Assembly (NCBI GenBank): GCA_035290965.1
Contig: DATDTD010000015.1
Location: 1-27,082, forward strand
Origin: JAGVNX01 sp035290965
GTDB lineage: Archaea; Iainarchaeota; Iainarchaeia; Iainarchaeales; GCA-2688035
Length of the DNA stretch: 27,082 nucleotides
Reading direction: 5' to 3'
In this document: piece after piece, positions 7,723 to 14,690 of the stretch
Layout of the letters: every line of letters starts with the position of its first letter
How positions within the stretch are numbered: the stretch's first letter is position 1
Notes under the pieces: model-generated
What the model saw: the letters and a program-made list of their open reading frames with translations, nothing else
Database searches by the model: none
What the model was told of the DNA's origin: nothing
Made by a program: the position numbers and the translations under genes

Positions 7723-7729
7723 TTTTAAA
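7723..7729 (+). promoter_or_regulatory. TATA-like box for the + strand flippase gene
   Basis: TTTTAAA is centred 27 nt before the ATG at 7753, which predicts a leaderless transcript. It separates the flippase gene from the salvage operon. Confidence 0.5.
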
Positions 7730-7752
7730 GGCGCGATTAACTGCTGGTTTTT

Positions 7753-9303
7753 ATGAAGTCCGACCTGAACCTGATAGTGAAAGGCGCGGCCTTTATGGCA
7801 GTGGGGATTTTTGCAAGCAAAATCCTCGGCTATGTGTACCAGATTTTTTTGGCAAGAATACTTACTCCGGGCGAATTCGGCCTTTTCCTGATTGCAACCG
7901 CAGTGCTCGGCTTTTTTACAATGCTTGCGAACTTCGGGGTTGCGGATTCGCTGCCGAGATTCATTGCATTCTACCAGACAAAAAAAGAGGACGGAAAAGT
8001 AAAGGGCAGCATTTTTGCCGCAATAAAAATCCACTTGTTCACCTCTGTTTTTCTAGCCGCAGTTTTTTTCTTTTCCGCTGACTGGCTTGCCGTTGCCTTT
8101 TTTTCAAAGCCGGAAATTGCCGTTCTGCTCAGGGTGCTGGCACTCTCGCTGCCCATATCCCTGATTGCGACTGATTACATGGCTTCCCTGGAGGGATTCA
8201 AAAGAATAGAATACAAAATACTCGCAAGGAAAATCATTGAAATCATTTCAAAAATCCTGGTATTGTTTTTGTTTTTTCTCATGGGGCTTTCACTCTGGGG
8301 CGCTGTTTTTTCGTTTATAATTTCAGAGGCAGTAGTGCTTTTTTTCGGAATTTTCGTGCTGCACAAAAAGGTTTTTCCCGCGCATTACAAAACAATAAAG
8401 AAAGCCGGCATGAACAAAGAAATTCTCGCGTTTGCATGGCCTTTATTGCTTACAGGGATTTTTGCAAACATCCTTGTAATGATTGACACAATAATGCTCG
8501 GGTTTTTTGCGCCTTCCTATGACACAGGCCTTTACGGAACCGCAGTTCCCATAGGCAAGCTTGTGCTCATGCCTTTTGACATAATAATAGTGCTTGGCGT
8601 TCCCATTACCGCGACTTATTTTGCGCTGAACCAGATGGACAGCCTTAAAAAAATTTTCCGCACTGTTTCAAGGTGGATTTTTGTATTTTCCCTGCCGCTG
8701 GCATTGCTGCTTGCGCTTTTTGCGGAACCTGTGCAGGTTTTTTTGTTCGGCGAAGCCTACAGGAACAGCGCAACCGCAATGTCAATCCTTGCAATTGGGT
8801 ATCTCTTATTCTCGGCTTTCGGGCCGAGCCACCAGGTCCTGATTGCTTCAGGCAGGACAAGGCTTAATTTTTTGAATGCAACAGCGGCAGGCATAATTGC
8901 TGTGGGGCTGAACCTTCTGTTCATCCCCTATTTTTTGCAGATGGGAATGGCTGTCGTGGGAGCCGCGCTTTCGACAATGATTGCGTATTTTATCTGGGGT
9001 GCAATCGGGTTTATAGAAATGAAAATGATTTTCAAGCTCAATCCCTTTACAAGGCAGCACGTCAAAACAGCGGTTGCGGCAGTCCTGCCTATATGCGCAG
9101 CCTTTTTTGCAGTGCACGAGTTTCTGCCTTACTCTATTTTTTCCGCGATTGCAACAGGCGCTATTGCGCTTGCATTTTACTGCCTGCTTCTGCTGGCGCT
9201 GAAATGCTTTGAAAAGGAAGACATTGAAGTATTGCTTGCGATTGAGAAAAAAGCAGGTTTCAGGATAGAATTCCTGCACAGGATAATGCGCAGGTTTATT
9301 TAG
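7753..9303 (+). CDS. Wzx-like polysaccharide/oligosaccharide flippase (MOP superfamily)
   Basis: This 516-residue polytopic protein has about 14 predicted hydrophobic helices and no large soluble domain. It opens with KGAAFMAVGIFASKILGYVY and LARILTPGEFGLFLIATAVL, the N-terminal pattern of PF01943/PF13440 flippases, with the conserved 'L-x-P-x-E-F/Y-G-L' after helix 1. These proteins move polyprenyl-diphosphate-linked glycan repeat units across the membrane. It has its own promoter and converges on the second flippase gene at 9323 with a 19-base gap. The substrate cannot be read, but the surrounding cluster points to the locally made glycan. Confidence 0.85.
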   Translation: MKSDLNLIVKGAAFMAVGIFASKILGYVYQIFLARILTPGEFGLFLIATAVLGFFTMLANFGVADSLPRFIAFYQTKKEDGKVKGSIFAAIKIHLFTSVFLAAVFFFSADWLAVAFFSKPEIAVLLRVLALSLPISLIATDYMASLEGFKRIEYKILARKIIEIISKILVLFLFFLMGLSLWGAVFSFIISEAVVLFFGIFVLHKKVFPAHYKTIKKAGMNKEILAFAWPLLLTGIFANILVMIDTIMLGFFAPSYDTGLYGTAVPIGKLVLMPFDIIIVLGVPITATYFALNQMDSLKKIFRTVSRWIFVFSLPLALLLALFAEPVQVFLFGEAYRNSATAMSILAIGYLLFSAFGPSHQVLIASGRTRLNFLNATAAGIIAVGLNLLFIPYFLQMGMAVVGAALSTMIAYFIWGAIGFIEMKMIFKLNPFTRQHVKTAVAAVLPICAAFFAVHEFLPYSIFSAIATGAIALAFYCLLLLALKCFEKEDIEVLLAIEKKAGFRIEFLHRIMRRFI

Positions 9304-9322
9304 GCGCAGTCATTGCAGCGCT

Positions 9323-10747
9323 TCAGGAAACCATTTTCAGGAATATCCGCATGTCCTGATTTTTGATTTCCTTCAGCAGAAACATTGCCCCCAAAAAAAT
9401 TGCAGTCAGCAGCAAATACTTTGGGATGAGCAGCATTCCTGACGCAGGAAAAAGAACTGAAGCCAGAAAAATTATTATGCACGCAATGCATGTCTTTGCA
9501 ATGCTTCTGAAGGGGAAGCTCCTGAACTGCGCAAAAACTACTGCAGAGGAAACAATTGCGCCCAGAGCCATTGCTGCAAGAGAGGCAAATGCCGCGCCTT
9601 CCATGGAAAAAAGCGGGACAAGCAGGTAAAGCAGCGCTGCTTCCGCAATCAGGAAGGAAAAAGCAATCAATGCAGCCTTTGAGGGGCTGCCCCTTGCCGA
9701 TATTATTGTTTCGGAAATGCTGAACAGCGCCATAAAAACAAATCCAAGCGAAAGAATGCCGAGCGTGCTTCCCGCCTCCAAAAATTTTTGCCCGTAGACA
9801 AGTGAAAGCAGCTCATGGGCTGTTGTAAAAAACATTACGGCAAAAGGCGCGACTGCAATGAAGGTATAGCGGTAAGCGCTGGAAATATAAAAGGCGGCCT
9901 TTTGTTTTTTCTGCGCTGCGACTGTTCCTGAAACAAGCGGGAAAAGAATCATTGTAATAGTCATTGCAAGCTCGAAGGGGACTCTTGCAACAGTCTGCGC
10001 GGCAGTGTAAAAGCCCGCGAGTACGTTGCTGTTTGCGCCTTGCGTGAGCGCCTTGAGAAAAAGCAGGTCAATGCTCATGAAAGAGTTCAGGATCAGGGCA
10101 TAAAAAATAATCGGCGCTGAAAACAGGAATATTTTTTTCTTTGAAAAATCCCCGCTTTTTCCTGTTCCTATGGAAAAAATCCCGACGAGAAGGGAAGCGA
10201 GCGCGGCAAAAACAAGCCCTGTAAAAACCCCGAACAGTGCAAATCCCGCAGCTGCCATTGAAATCGGAATGCCCGCGCGCAGAATCCTGTAGAGATTGTA
10301 AAAGCCCGCCTGTTCCCTGAATTTTTTCAGCCCGTTTAAATAGCCGCCCATTGCGGAATAAAACGGCTGTATCAATGGAACGAAAGCAACAATCCTGAAG
10401 TAAAGGGCGAGCCGCGGCTCGTTGAGCAGCCCTGCAATCAAATCCGCGGAAAGAAAAAAACCAATGAACATTGCAATTGAAAAAAACAGCTGGGTTTTCA
10501 GAGACTGCCGCAGTATTATTTCGGCTTTTTCAGGGGCCTCTGAAACGAATTTTGCAACAGCCTGCTGTATTCCCGTAATCAGTATGTTTGTTACCAGGGA
10601 ATTTATTGTGAAAACAACCCCGAAGAGCCCGAATTCTTCGGTTGTCAGGAACCATCTCCCAAGAATAAAAACCAGGGCATAGCCCGAAAGGAAAAAAACA
10701 GCTTTTGAAACAAGCAGGTGGAACGCGCCCTTTTCAATCGAAGACAT
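9323..10747 (-). CDS. Second Wzx-like flippase (MOP superfamily)
   Basis: This 474-residue membrane protein has about 12-14 hydrophobic helices. Its N-terminal region (residues 9-52) contains FHLLVSKAVFFLSGYALVF and WFLTTEEFGLFGVVFTINSL, matching the same superfamily as the facing gene at 7753. The two are clearly diverged, so this is not a recent tandem duplication. The C-terminal helices precede a short basic/acidic tail (LLKEIKNQDMRIF). The ATG at 10747 has a TATA-like box about 23 nt upstream. Two flippases could export different lipid-linked glycans, or one could serve a lipid or S-layer pathway. Confidence 0.83.
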   Translation of the reverse strand: MSSIEKGAFHLLVSKAVFFLSGYALVFILGRWFLTTEEFGLFGVVFTINSLVTNILITGIQQAVAKFVSEAPEKAEIILRQSLKTQLFFSIAMFIGFFLSADLIAGLLNEPRLALYFRIVAFVPLIQPFYSAMGGYLNGLKKFREQAGFYNLYRILRAGIPISMAAAGFALFGVFTGLVFAALASLLVGIFSIGTGKSGDFSKKKIFLFSAPIIFYALILNSFMSIDLLFLKALTQGANSNVLAGFYTAAQTVARVPFELAMTITMILFPLVSGTVAAQKKQKAAFYISSAYRYTFIAVAPFAVMFFTTAHELLSLVYGQKFLEAGSTLGILSLGFVFMALFSISETIISARGSPSKAALIAFSFLIAEAALLYLLVPLFSMEGAAFASLAAMALGAIVSSAVVFAQFRSFPFRSIAKTCIACIIIFLASVLFPASGMLLIPKYLLLTAIFLGAMFLLKEIKNQDMRIFLKMVS

Positions 10748-10765
10748 AAAAAAACCGGCAAAGCA

Positions 10766-10776
10766 GTATATAAAAA
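10766..10776 (-). promoter_or_regulatory. TATA-like box for the - strand flippase gene
   Basis: The minus strand reads TTTTTTATATACTG, centred about 23 nt before the ATG at 10747. It is one of the clearest TATA elements in the window. Confidence 0.5.
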
Positions 10777-10832
10777 ACAGGAAAATGCTTTAAATGCTTT
10801 TTTTTGGGAAACCCGCTGGGTTTGTACCAAAA

Positions 10833-10842
10833 GGTTAAAAGC
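10833..10842 (+). promoter_or_regulatory. Possible TATA-like box for the CDP-alcohol phosphatidyltransferase gene
   Basis: GGTTAAAAGC is centred about 28 nt before the ATG at 10866. A second A/T element, GCTTTAAATGC (10787-10797), lies further upstream in the same divergent region. It would imply a longer leader if used. Confidence 0.35.
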
Positions 10843-10865
10843 ATTAACCGACAAGAAAAATACTG

Positions 10866-11561
10866 ATGCAGGAAAAAAAATTGTCATTGGCAGAAATCAG
10901 GGAAATCTGCCTGAAAAAAAAAGACTGCATAATAATGTACAGTTACCGCAGGCTGATAAGCACGCGCATAACAATGCTTGTTTACAGGCACAGGGCGCTT
11001 CTTCCCTGGCATGTTACAATGGTTTCCTTTTTTATCGCAGTGCTCGGGGCAGCGTTGCTGTTCTTTGGAACGTATGAATTTTTGGTTGCCGCCGCGGTTC
11101 TTTTTCAGCTTTCCTTTATCCTCGACTGCGTCGACGGCGAAATTTCAAGGATAAACAAAACAGGCTCTCCCTTCGGGGCCTGGCTGGATGCGAGATTTGA
11201 CTATTACGGAATGGCGCTTTATCTCGGCGCTGCGGCAATAGGCCAGTTCTGGCTTGTGAAAGACGTGAATTTTTTGCTGGTTGCTATTCCCGCAATAATC
11301 AACCTGGGAATGGTTTCCGAAATGCTCAGCACAAGGGCTATGTACGTTGACAAGGCTGTTTTAAAGCCGACAATGGGATTGAACAAAACTCTGCGCATAG
11401 GGCACAGGGGGCTCTCTGCCTTGATAATAACAATCGGCCTGCTTGCAGGCTCTGTTTTCCTGATGCTTGCTGTTTTTGCAGTGCTCTGGGTAATTGTCTG
11501 GATAAAAATGATTGCTGATTTTTACAGGCTGGTTAAAAAACTGCCTGTGCCGGAAAAATAA
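10866..11561 (+). CDS. CDP-alcohol phosphatidyltransferase family membrane protein
   Basis: This 231-residue protein is predicted to transfer a CDP-activated alcohol phosphate onto a polar acceptor at the membrane, as in phospholipid-headgroup or inositol-phosphate synthesis. It carries D-G-x2-[A/S]-R-x8-G-x3-D-x3-D as DGEISR (90-95), Gly104, Asp108 and Asp112, preceded by Asp87. Ser94 replaces the usual Ala. About 5-6 hydrophobic helices surround the motif. The first ~40 residues are basic and polar (SYRRLISTRITMLVYRHR), then LPWHVTMVSF occupies the position of the usual PNQ-x-T motif. It resembles archaeal inositol-phosphate or archaetidyl-headgroup synthases, but the acceptor cannot be fixed. 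It ends 12 bases from the converging APS kinase gene. Confidence 0.8.
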   Translation: MQEKKLSLAEIREICLKKKDCIIMYSYRRLISTRITMLVYRHRALLPWHVTMVSFFIAVLGAALLFFGTYEFLVAAAVLFQLSFILDCVDGEISRINKTGSPFGAWLDARFDYYGMALYLGAAAIGQFWLVKDVNFLLVAIPAIINLGMVSEMLSTRAMYVDKAVLKPTMGLNKTLRIGHRGLSALIITIGLLAGSVFLMLAVFAVLWVIVWIKMIADFYRLVKKLPVPEK

Positions 11562-11564
11562 TCC

Positions 11565-11570
11565 AAAAAA
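11565..11570 (-). terminator. Short oligo-T after the five-gene operon
   Basis: Six T on the minus strand lie directly after the APS kinase stop (11574-11576), followed by a second T5 about 8 bases on, inside the convergent gene end. It is a weak candidate end for the 11574-15791 operon. Confidence 0.25.
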
Positions 11571-11573
11571 GCA

Positions 11574-12110
11574 TTAATACAGCCATTTTTTTTCCACAAG
11601 CACATTGAACAATTTTTCAACAGATTCTTCAATGCCCTCTTTGTCTGTTTCAAGGACAATTGCCGGGCTTTTCGGTTCTTCATACTGCAGGTGCACTCCC
11701 AAAAAGTTTTCAAAGCCTTTTTCCTTTAGCCTTGCCTTTTTGTAGTGCCCCTTTACGTCGCGCTGTTCGCAGACTTCCACAGGGCATTTTATGTAAACCT
11801 CCAGAAAATCCGGAATGATTTTTTTTGCATAATCGCGCATTTCCTGCGAAGGAGAGGCAACGCACGCGATATTCAAAACATTGTTTTTTGAGATAAGCTC
11901 GCAGACATCGGCTACCCTTTTAATGTGCCTGTCGCGGTCTTCCCTTGAAAAGCCCAAATCCGAGGAAAGCCTTTTTCTCACTTCGTCGCCGTCGAGCACG
12001 ACAACACAGACTCCGAGCGCGCGCAGCTTTTTTGCAAGCGCATTAGCAACAGTGGTTTTTCCGCTGCCGTGCAGGCCCGAAAACCATATTGTCCCTCCGA
12101 TTGCCTTCAT
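11574..12110 (-). CDS. cysC: Adenylylsulfate (APS) kinase
   Basis: This enzyme phosphorylates the 3'-hydroxyl of APS with ATP to make PAPS, the sulfuryl donor. The 178-residue sequence is of normal length. It has a Walker A P-loop GLHGSGKTT (12-20), LDGDEVRKRLSSDLGFS (39-55), and REDRDRHIKRVADVC, which match the APS-binding region. FLEVYIKCPVEVCEQRDVKG and YEEPKSP also match APS kinases. It is not fused to ATP sulfurylase, and no sulfurylase is in this window. The ATG overlaps the stop of the PHP gene as ATGA, so the two are translationally coupled. It is the last gene of the operon. A related kinase acting on another substrate is possible but less likely given the motif set. Confidence 0.88.
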   Translation of the reverse strand: MKAIGGTIWFSGLHGSGKTTVANALAKKLRALGVCVVVLDGDEVRKRLSSDLGFSREDRDRHIKRVADVCELISKNNVLNIACVASPSQEMRDYAKKIIPDFLEVYIKCPVEVCEQRDVKGHYKKARLKEKGFENFLGVHLQYEEPKSPAIVLETDKEGIEESVEKLFNVLVEKKWLY

Positions 12111-12985
12111 TTAACCAGCCGCCTTTTCAGGCTTTCCCTGAGTTTTTCAAGCACGCTGTCGGGAATGCCCACTGCGTTTATTGTCTGCCTGTCTCCGCCG
12201 TGAAAATCGCTTCCGCCCGATTCAAGCAGGCCAAGGCTTTTTGCGGTTCCGCGGAAAAAATTTATCAGCGCGAGATTTTCCTTTTCACTGATTTTTTTTT
12301 CAGAGCAGATGAGATGGTATGGATAATATGTTTCAATCCCGTCGCCTTTGCTTCCCTGAAAAAAATTTATTGCCCTCAAAGAGTCTTCCCTTGAAAAAAT
12401 TCCCGGGTGCGCGAGAAAAGCCAGCCCGCCGGATTTTTTTATAATGGAAATTGCCTGTTTGATGCCCGGCTTTTTTTGCCTGTCGACAAAAGCAGGTTTT
12501 CCCGCCCTTAAATACTTGTCGAAAACATCCTTGATGGAGGAAAATTTTTCCGGGTATTTTTCAAGAAGCAGCCCTGCAATGTGAGGAAATCCTAAAGAAC
12601 CCTTTGCACGGGATTTCAGCTCTTCAAAGGAAATTTCAAAGCCGAGCCTTTGCAGTTTTTTTACGGATTTTTTTTTCTGTTCAATCCTGTCAAGCTTTGC
12701 AGCACGCGCAAAACCCGCAATGTTTTTGTTTTCCGGATTAATGAACAATCCCACTACTTCTATTTCACTGAATCCGAGCTTTTTTTCTGCGCAATTTATT
12801 TCAATGCCGGGAATTACTTCAAGCGCGCCGCGCTTTGCATGTTCCGAAGCCTGCGCAATCCCGCTTACGGCATCGTGGTCTGTTATTGCAATCGCCTTGA
12901 GCCCGCTCCGCACTGCAAGGTCAACCAGTTCCTGCGGGGAAAGCCTGCCGTCCGAGGCGGTTGTGTGCATATGGAGGTCAATCAT
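12107..12985 (-). CDS. PHP-domain phosphoesterase, TrpH/YciV type (predicted 3',5'-nucleoside bisphosphate phosphatase)
   Basis: This 292-residue metal-dependent phosphoesterase has a full set of PHP ligands. They are DLHMHTTASDG (3-13; His5, His7, Asp12), TDHD (35-38), PGIEI (59-63; Glu62), FPHIAG (133-138; His135), AHPG (192-195; His193) and GGSDFHG (257-263; Asp260, His262). YYPYHL (220-225) and overall length match the TrpH/YciV subfamily. Characterised members remove the 3'-phosphate from pAp-like nucleotides or act at RNA 5' ends. It lies directly upstream of APS kinase with an ATGA overlap, which suggests disposal of pAp left after PAPS use. It overlaps the HIT gene by 8 nt and has a strong SD (12991-12998). 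A general nuclease role remains possible. Confidence 0.85.
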   Translation of the reverse strand: MIDLHMHTTASDGRLSPQELVDLAVRSGLKAIAITDHDAVSGIAQASEHAKRGALEVIPGIEINCAEKKLGFSEIEVVGLFINPENKNIAGFARAAKLDRIEQKKKSVKKLQRLGFEISFEELKSRAKGSLGFPHIAGLLLEKYPEKFSSIKDVFDKYLRAGKPAFVDRQKKPGIKQAISIIKKSGGLAFLAHPGIFSREDSLRAINFFQGSKGDGIETYYPYHLICSEKKISEKENLALINFFRGTAKSLGLLESGGSDFHGGDRQTINAVGIPDSVLEKLRESLKRRLVK

Positions 12986-13613
12986 TTTTTCCCTCCCCTA
13001 GAATTTCAATCAGTTTTTTTGAAAGATGCTCAAGCCTTTTTTTCGGCAGGCCGACTTTCGCCACAGGATTCATTTTTACAAAGCTTTCCCCTGTTTCAGC
13101 GTCCCTGAAAATTTTTTTCTTTGCAAACGAGCTGTCGACAGTGTATGGCTGCCCAATGTTTCCCCTGAATGGAAAAATTTTCAGGTGCAGGTGCTCTTTT
13201 TTTTCCGCCCAGTTAGTGCATTTGCCGTAGGTTGCGATTGAAACCGCAAAAGCCCTTTCCGCGGGATTTGCCCTGAAACCCGCGAGCTCATCAGCCATTA
13301 TCTGCGCCATTGCATTTGTTAATTTTGCAAAGGCAATGCCGTAATTTTCTGCAAGCCTGTGATATTTTGAAATCTGGGCAAAATGCGTCAGGTGCGCAAA
13401 CGGCATTAATTGGATTGTAAAGTCCTCTTCGGGGTTTCCGCCTGTTTTCGGCGAAAGCGTTGCAAACCAGCCGTTGCTTTTTTTTCCTATGCGGAAAATT
13501 ATTACTGCCCCGTAGCCTGTTTTTTTTCCTGTTTCAATCGAGGCTTCTTTGCACAGGCTGCAGCCTTTTTTGTTTCCAGTGCCTTCTGAAACCAGTCCGC
13601 TTATGCCGCGCAT
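12978..13613 (-). CDS. HIT-superfamily protein with an H-L-H-L-K active-site motif
   Basis: This 211-residue protein resembles HIT/GalT-type nucleotidyl transferases and hydrolases. Cys18-x2-Cys21 near the N-terminus, histidines at 74 and 77, and His141 could form a GalT-like zinc site. The core motif is EHLHLKIFPF, with His141-Leu-His143-Leu-Lys145. His143 is in the position of the nucleotide-carrying histidine, and Lys replaces the third His of HIT hydrolases or the Gln of GalT/Apa enzymes. RGNIGQPYTVDSSF (150-163) follows. I chose ATG at 13611-13613, which overlaps the upstream stop as TGATG; a TTG 3 nt earlier would add one residue. Substrate is unknown. The operon suggests an adenine nucleotide. 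Family assignment is by motif only. Confidence 0.6.
   Translation of the reverse strand: MRGISGLVSEGTGNKKGCSLCKEASIETGKKTGYGAVIIFRIGKKSNGWFATLSPKTGGNPEEDFTIQLMPFAHLTHFAQISKYHRLAENYGIAFAKLTNAMAQIMADELAGFRANPAERAFAVSIATYGKCTNWAEKKEHLHLKIFPFRGNIGQPYTVDSSFAKKKIFRDAETGESFVKMNPVAKVGLPKKRLEHLSKKLIEILGEGKND
12991..12998 (-). promoter_or_regulatory. Strong Shine-Dalgarno site for the PHP gene inside the HIT gene
   Basis: The minus strand reads GGGGAGGG followed by a short A run before the ATG at 12983-12985. It lies inside the last codons of the HIT-like gene. It supports this start and predicts efficient independent re-initiation on the PHP gene. Confidence 0.5.
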
Positions 13614-14689
13614 CAAACCACTTTTATGAATTCCTTTTCCCTTCTATCAGTAATGTAAGAATCAAAATAGCCCGTTACAATGCGGTGGTAGGGAGGCGCG
13701 TTTTTCGGCGTGACTTTTTCAAGCATTCCGCAGGCCCTTATTTTTTCCCCTTCAAAGGCAAGCAGCGTATAGTCCCTTGAATAAAAAACAACCTTTTTGA
13801 CGTCGCAGTCAAGCTTCGAATCAATCAGCCTTGAATCTGTTATTTCATAGCAGCCCGGCCTCACGACAGAGCTGTAATGGTTGCTGACAGTGCCTTCGAC
13901 AGTTGCGGGCCCGAGCGAGGAGTATTTTTCCCCGCCCCATTTGCACCAGACCTCGTCCTCTTTTTCCGCGGCAAAAATCACGAAAAGCGAATTTCCGAAA
14001 AACCCCTCGGATTTTTTCCTGCCTATCATGTGCTTCAGGAAAGTGTTTTTTTCAAAAATATTCGACCTGTTTCTTTTTTTGTAAAAATCCAGCCATTCCT
14101 CCTCGTTTTTCCATCTCAGGGAAGCGTGCTTCGCAGTCTCCATATATTTCATCAGCTTCCAGAAATTCTGCTTTCCGTAAACGACAATGTTTATGTCAGA
14201 CATGTTTTCCGCATAGTTGCCCATGAGAGTGGAATAGGTGACGCCTAAGTCCTTGAGCCTGAGCCCGCTTTCAAGGAGAAAGTCGGCAAAATTATATACG
14301 ACTTTGAGATGGTTGTCAAGGCTGTTTTTCGGCATTGACATAAGTTCGTCGAGGCCCTTTCTCGGGAAAAAAACCCGCTCGATTTTTTCATGCGGAACCC
14401 AAAAAAAGAATTCCTTGCTGTCGTGCAGTTCGCTCCTGTAAACATATTCAGGGTATGCAAGCCTGAATTTTTTAATGTAATCCGCAAGCCCTTTTTTTTC
14501 CGCCCACAAATTCAGCCTGTTCATTTTCTGCCCCGCAATAAACCTGCACTGCAGCCCGCTGCACTCAACCTTGTCTGTAGGAATATACTTTGGCTTTATC
14601 AGAATGCCTGCATCCGGATGCTCGTTTGCATAAACCTGGCAGTGAAGCATGTCTTTTGTAGTGATTATTGAAGACTCGTAAAAATGCAT
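13613..14689 (-). CDS. Predicted nucleotidyltransferase, COG1665-like, with altered SDIN motif
   Basis: This 358-residue protein is a full-length paralogue of the product of the gene upstream (14691-15791). The shared pattern is NEHPD near residues 22-26, then KPKYIP, PEYVY (80-84), VPHEKIERV, YSTLMGNY (152-159) and a pol-beta-type catalytic strand. At that strand the sequence is Ser164-Asp165-Ile-Asn167 (SDIN) where the partner has SDID. The second metal-binding Asp is therefore lost through the AAC codon read at 14189-14191 on the minus strand. This argues for weakened or absent nucleotidyl transfer. The C-terminus GYFDSYITDRREKEFIK is nearly the same as in the partner. An SD, GGAG at 14697-14700, lies 7 nt before the ATG. 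Function is unknown; a regulatory or scaffold subunit is one possibility. Confidence 0.68.
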   Translation of the reverse strand: MHFYESSIITTKDMLHCQVYANEHPDAGILIKPKYIPTDKVECSGLQCRFIAGQKMNRLNLWAEKKGLADYIKKFRLAYPEYVYRSELHDSKEFFFWVPHEKIERVFFPRKGLDELMSMPKNSLDNHLKVVYNFADFLLESGLRLKDLGVTYSTLMGNYAENMSDINIVVYGKQNFWKLMKYMETAKHASLRWKNEEEWLDFYKKRNRSNIFEKNTFLKHMIGRKKSEGFFGNSLFVIFAAEKEDEVWCKWGGEKYSSLGPATVEGTVSNHYSSVVRPGCYEITDSRLIDSKLDCDVKKVVFYSRDYTLLAFEGEKIRACGMLEKVTPKNAPPYHRIVTGYFDSYITDRREKEFIKVV

Positions 14690-14690
14690 G

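Noticed and set aside
9304..9321. GCGC...GCGC inverted repeat between the convergent flippases
   Set aside because: Only four pairs around a 10-base loop and no T run; too weak to call a terminator.
13614..13616. TTG start for the HIT-like gene
   Set aside because: The adjacent ATG overlaps the upstream stop as TGATG, a common coupling arrangement.
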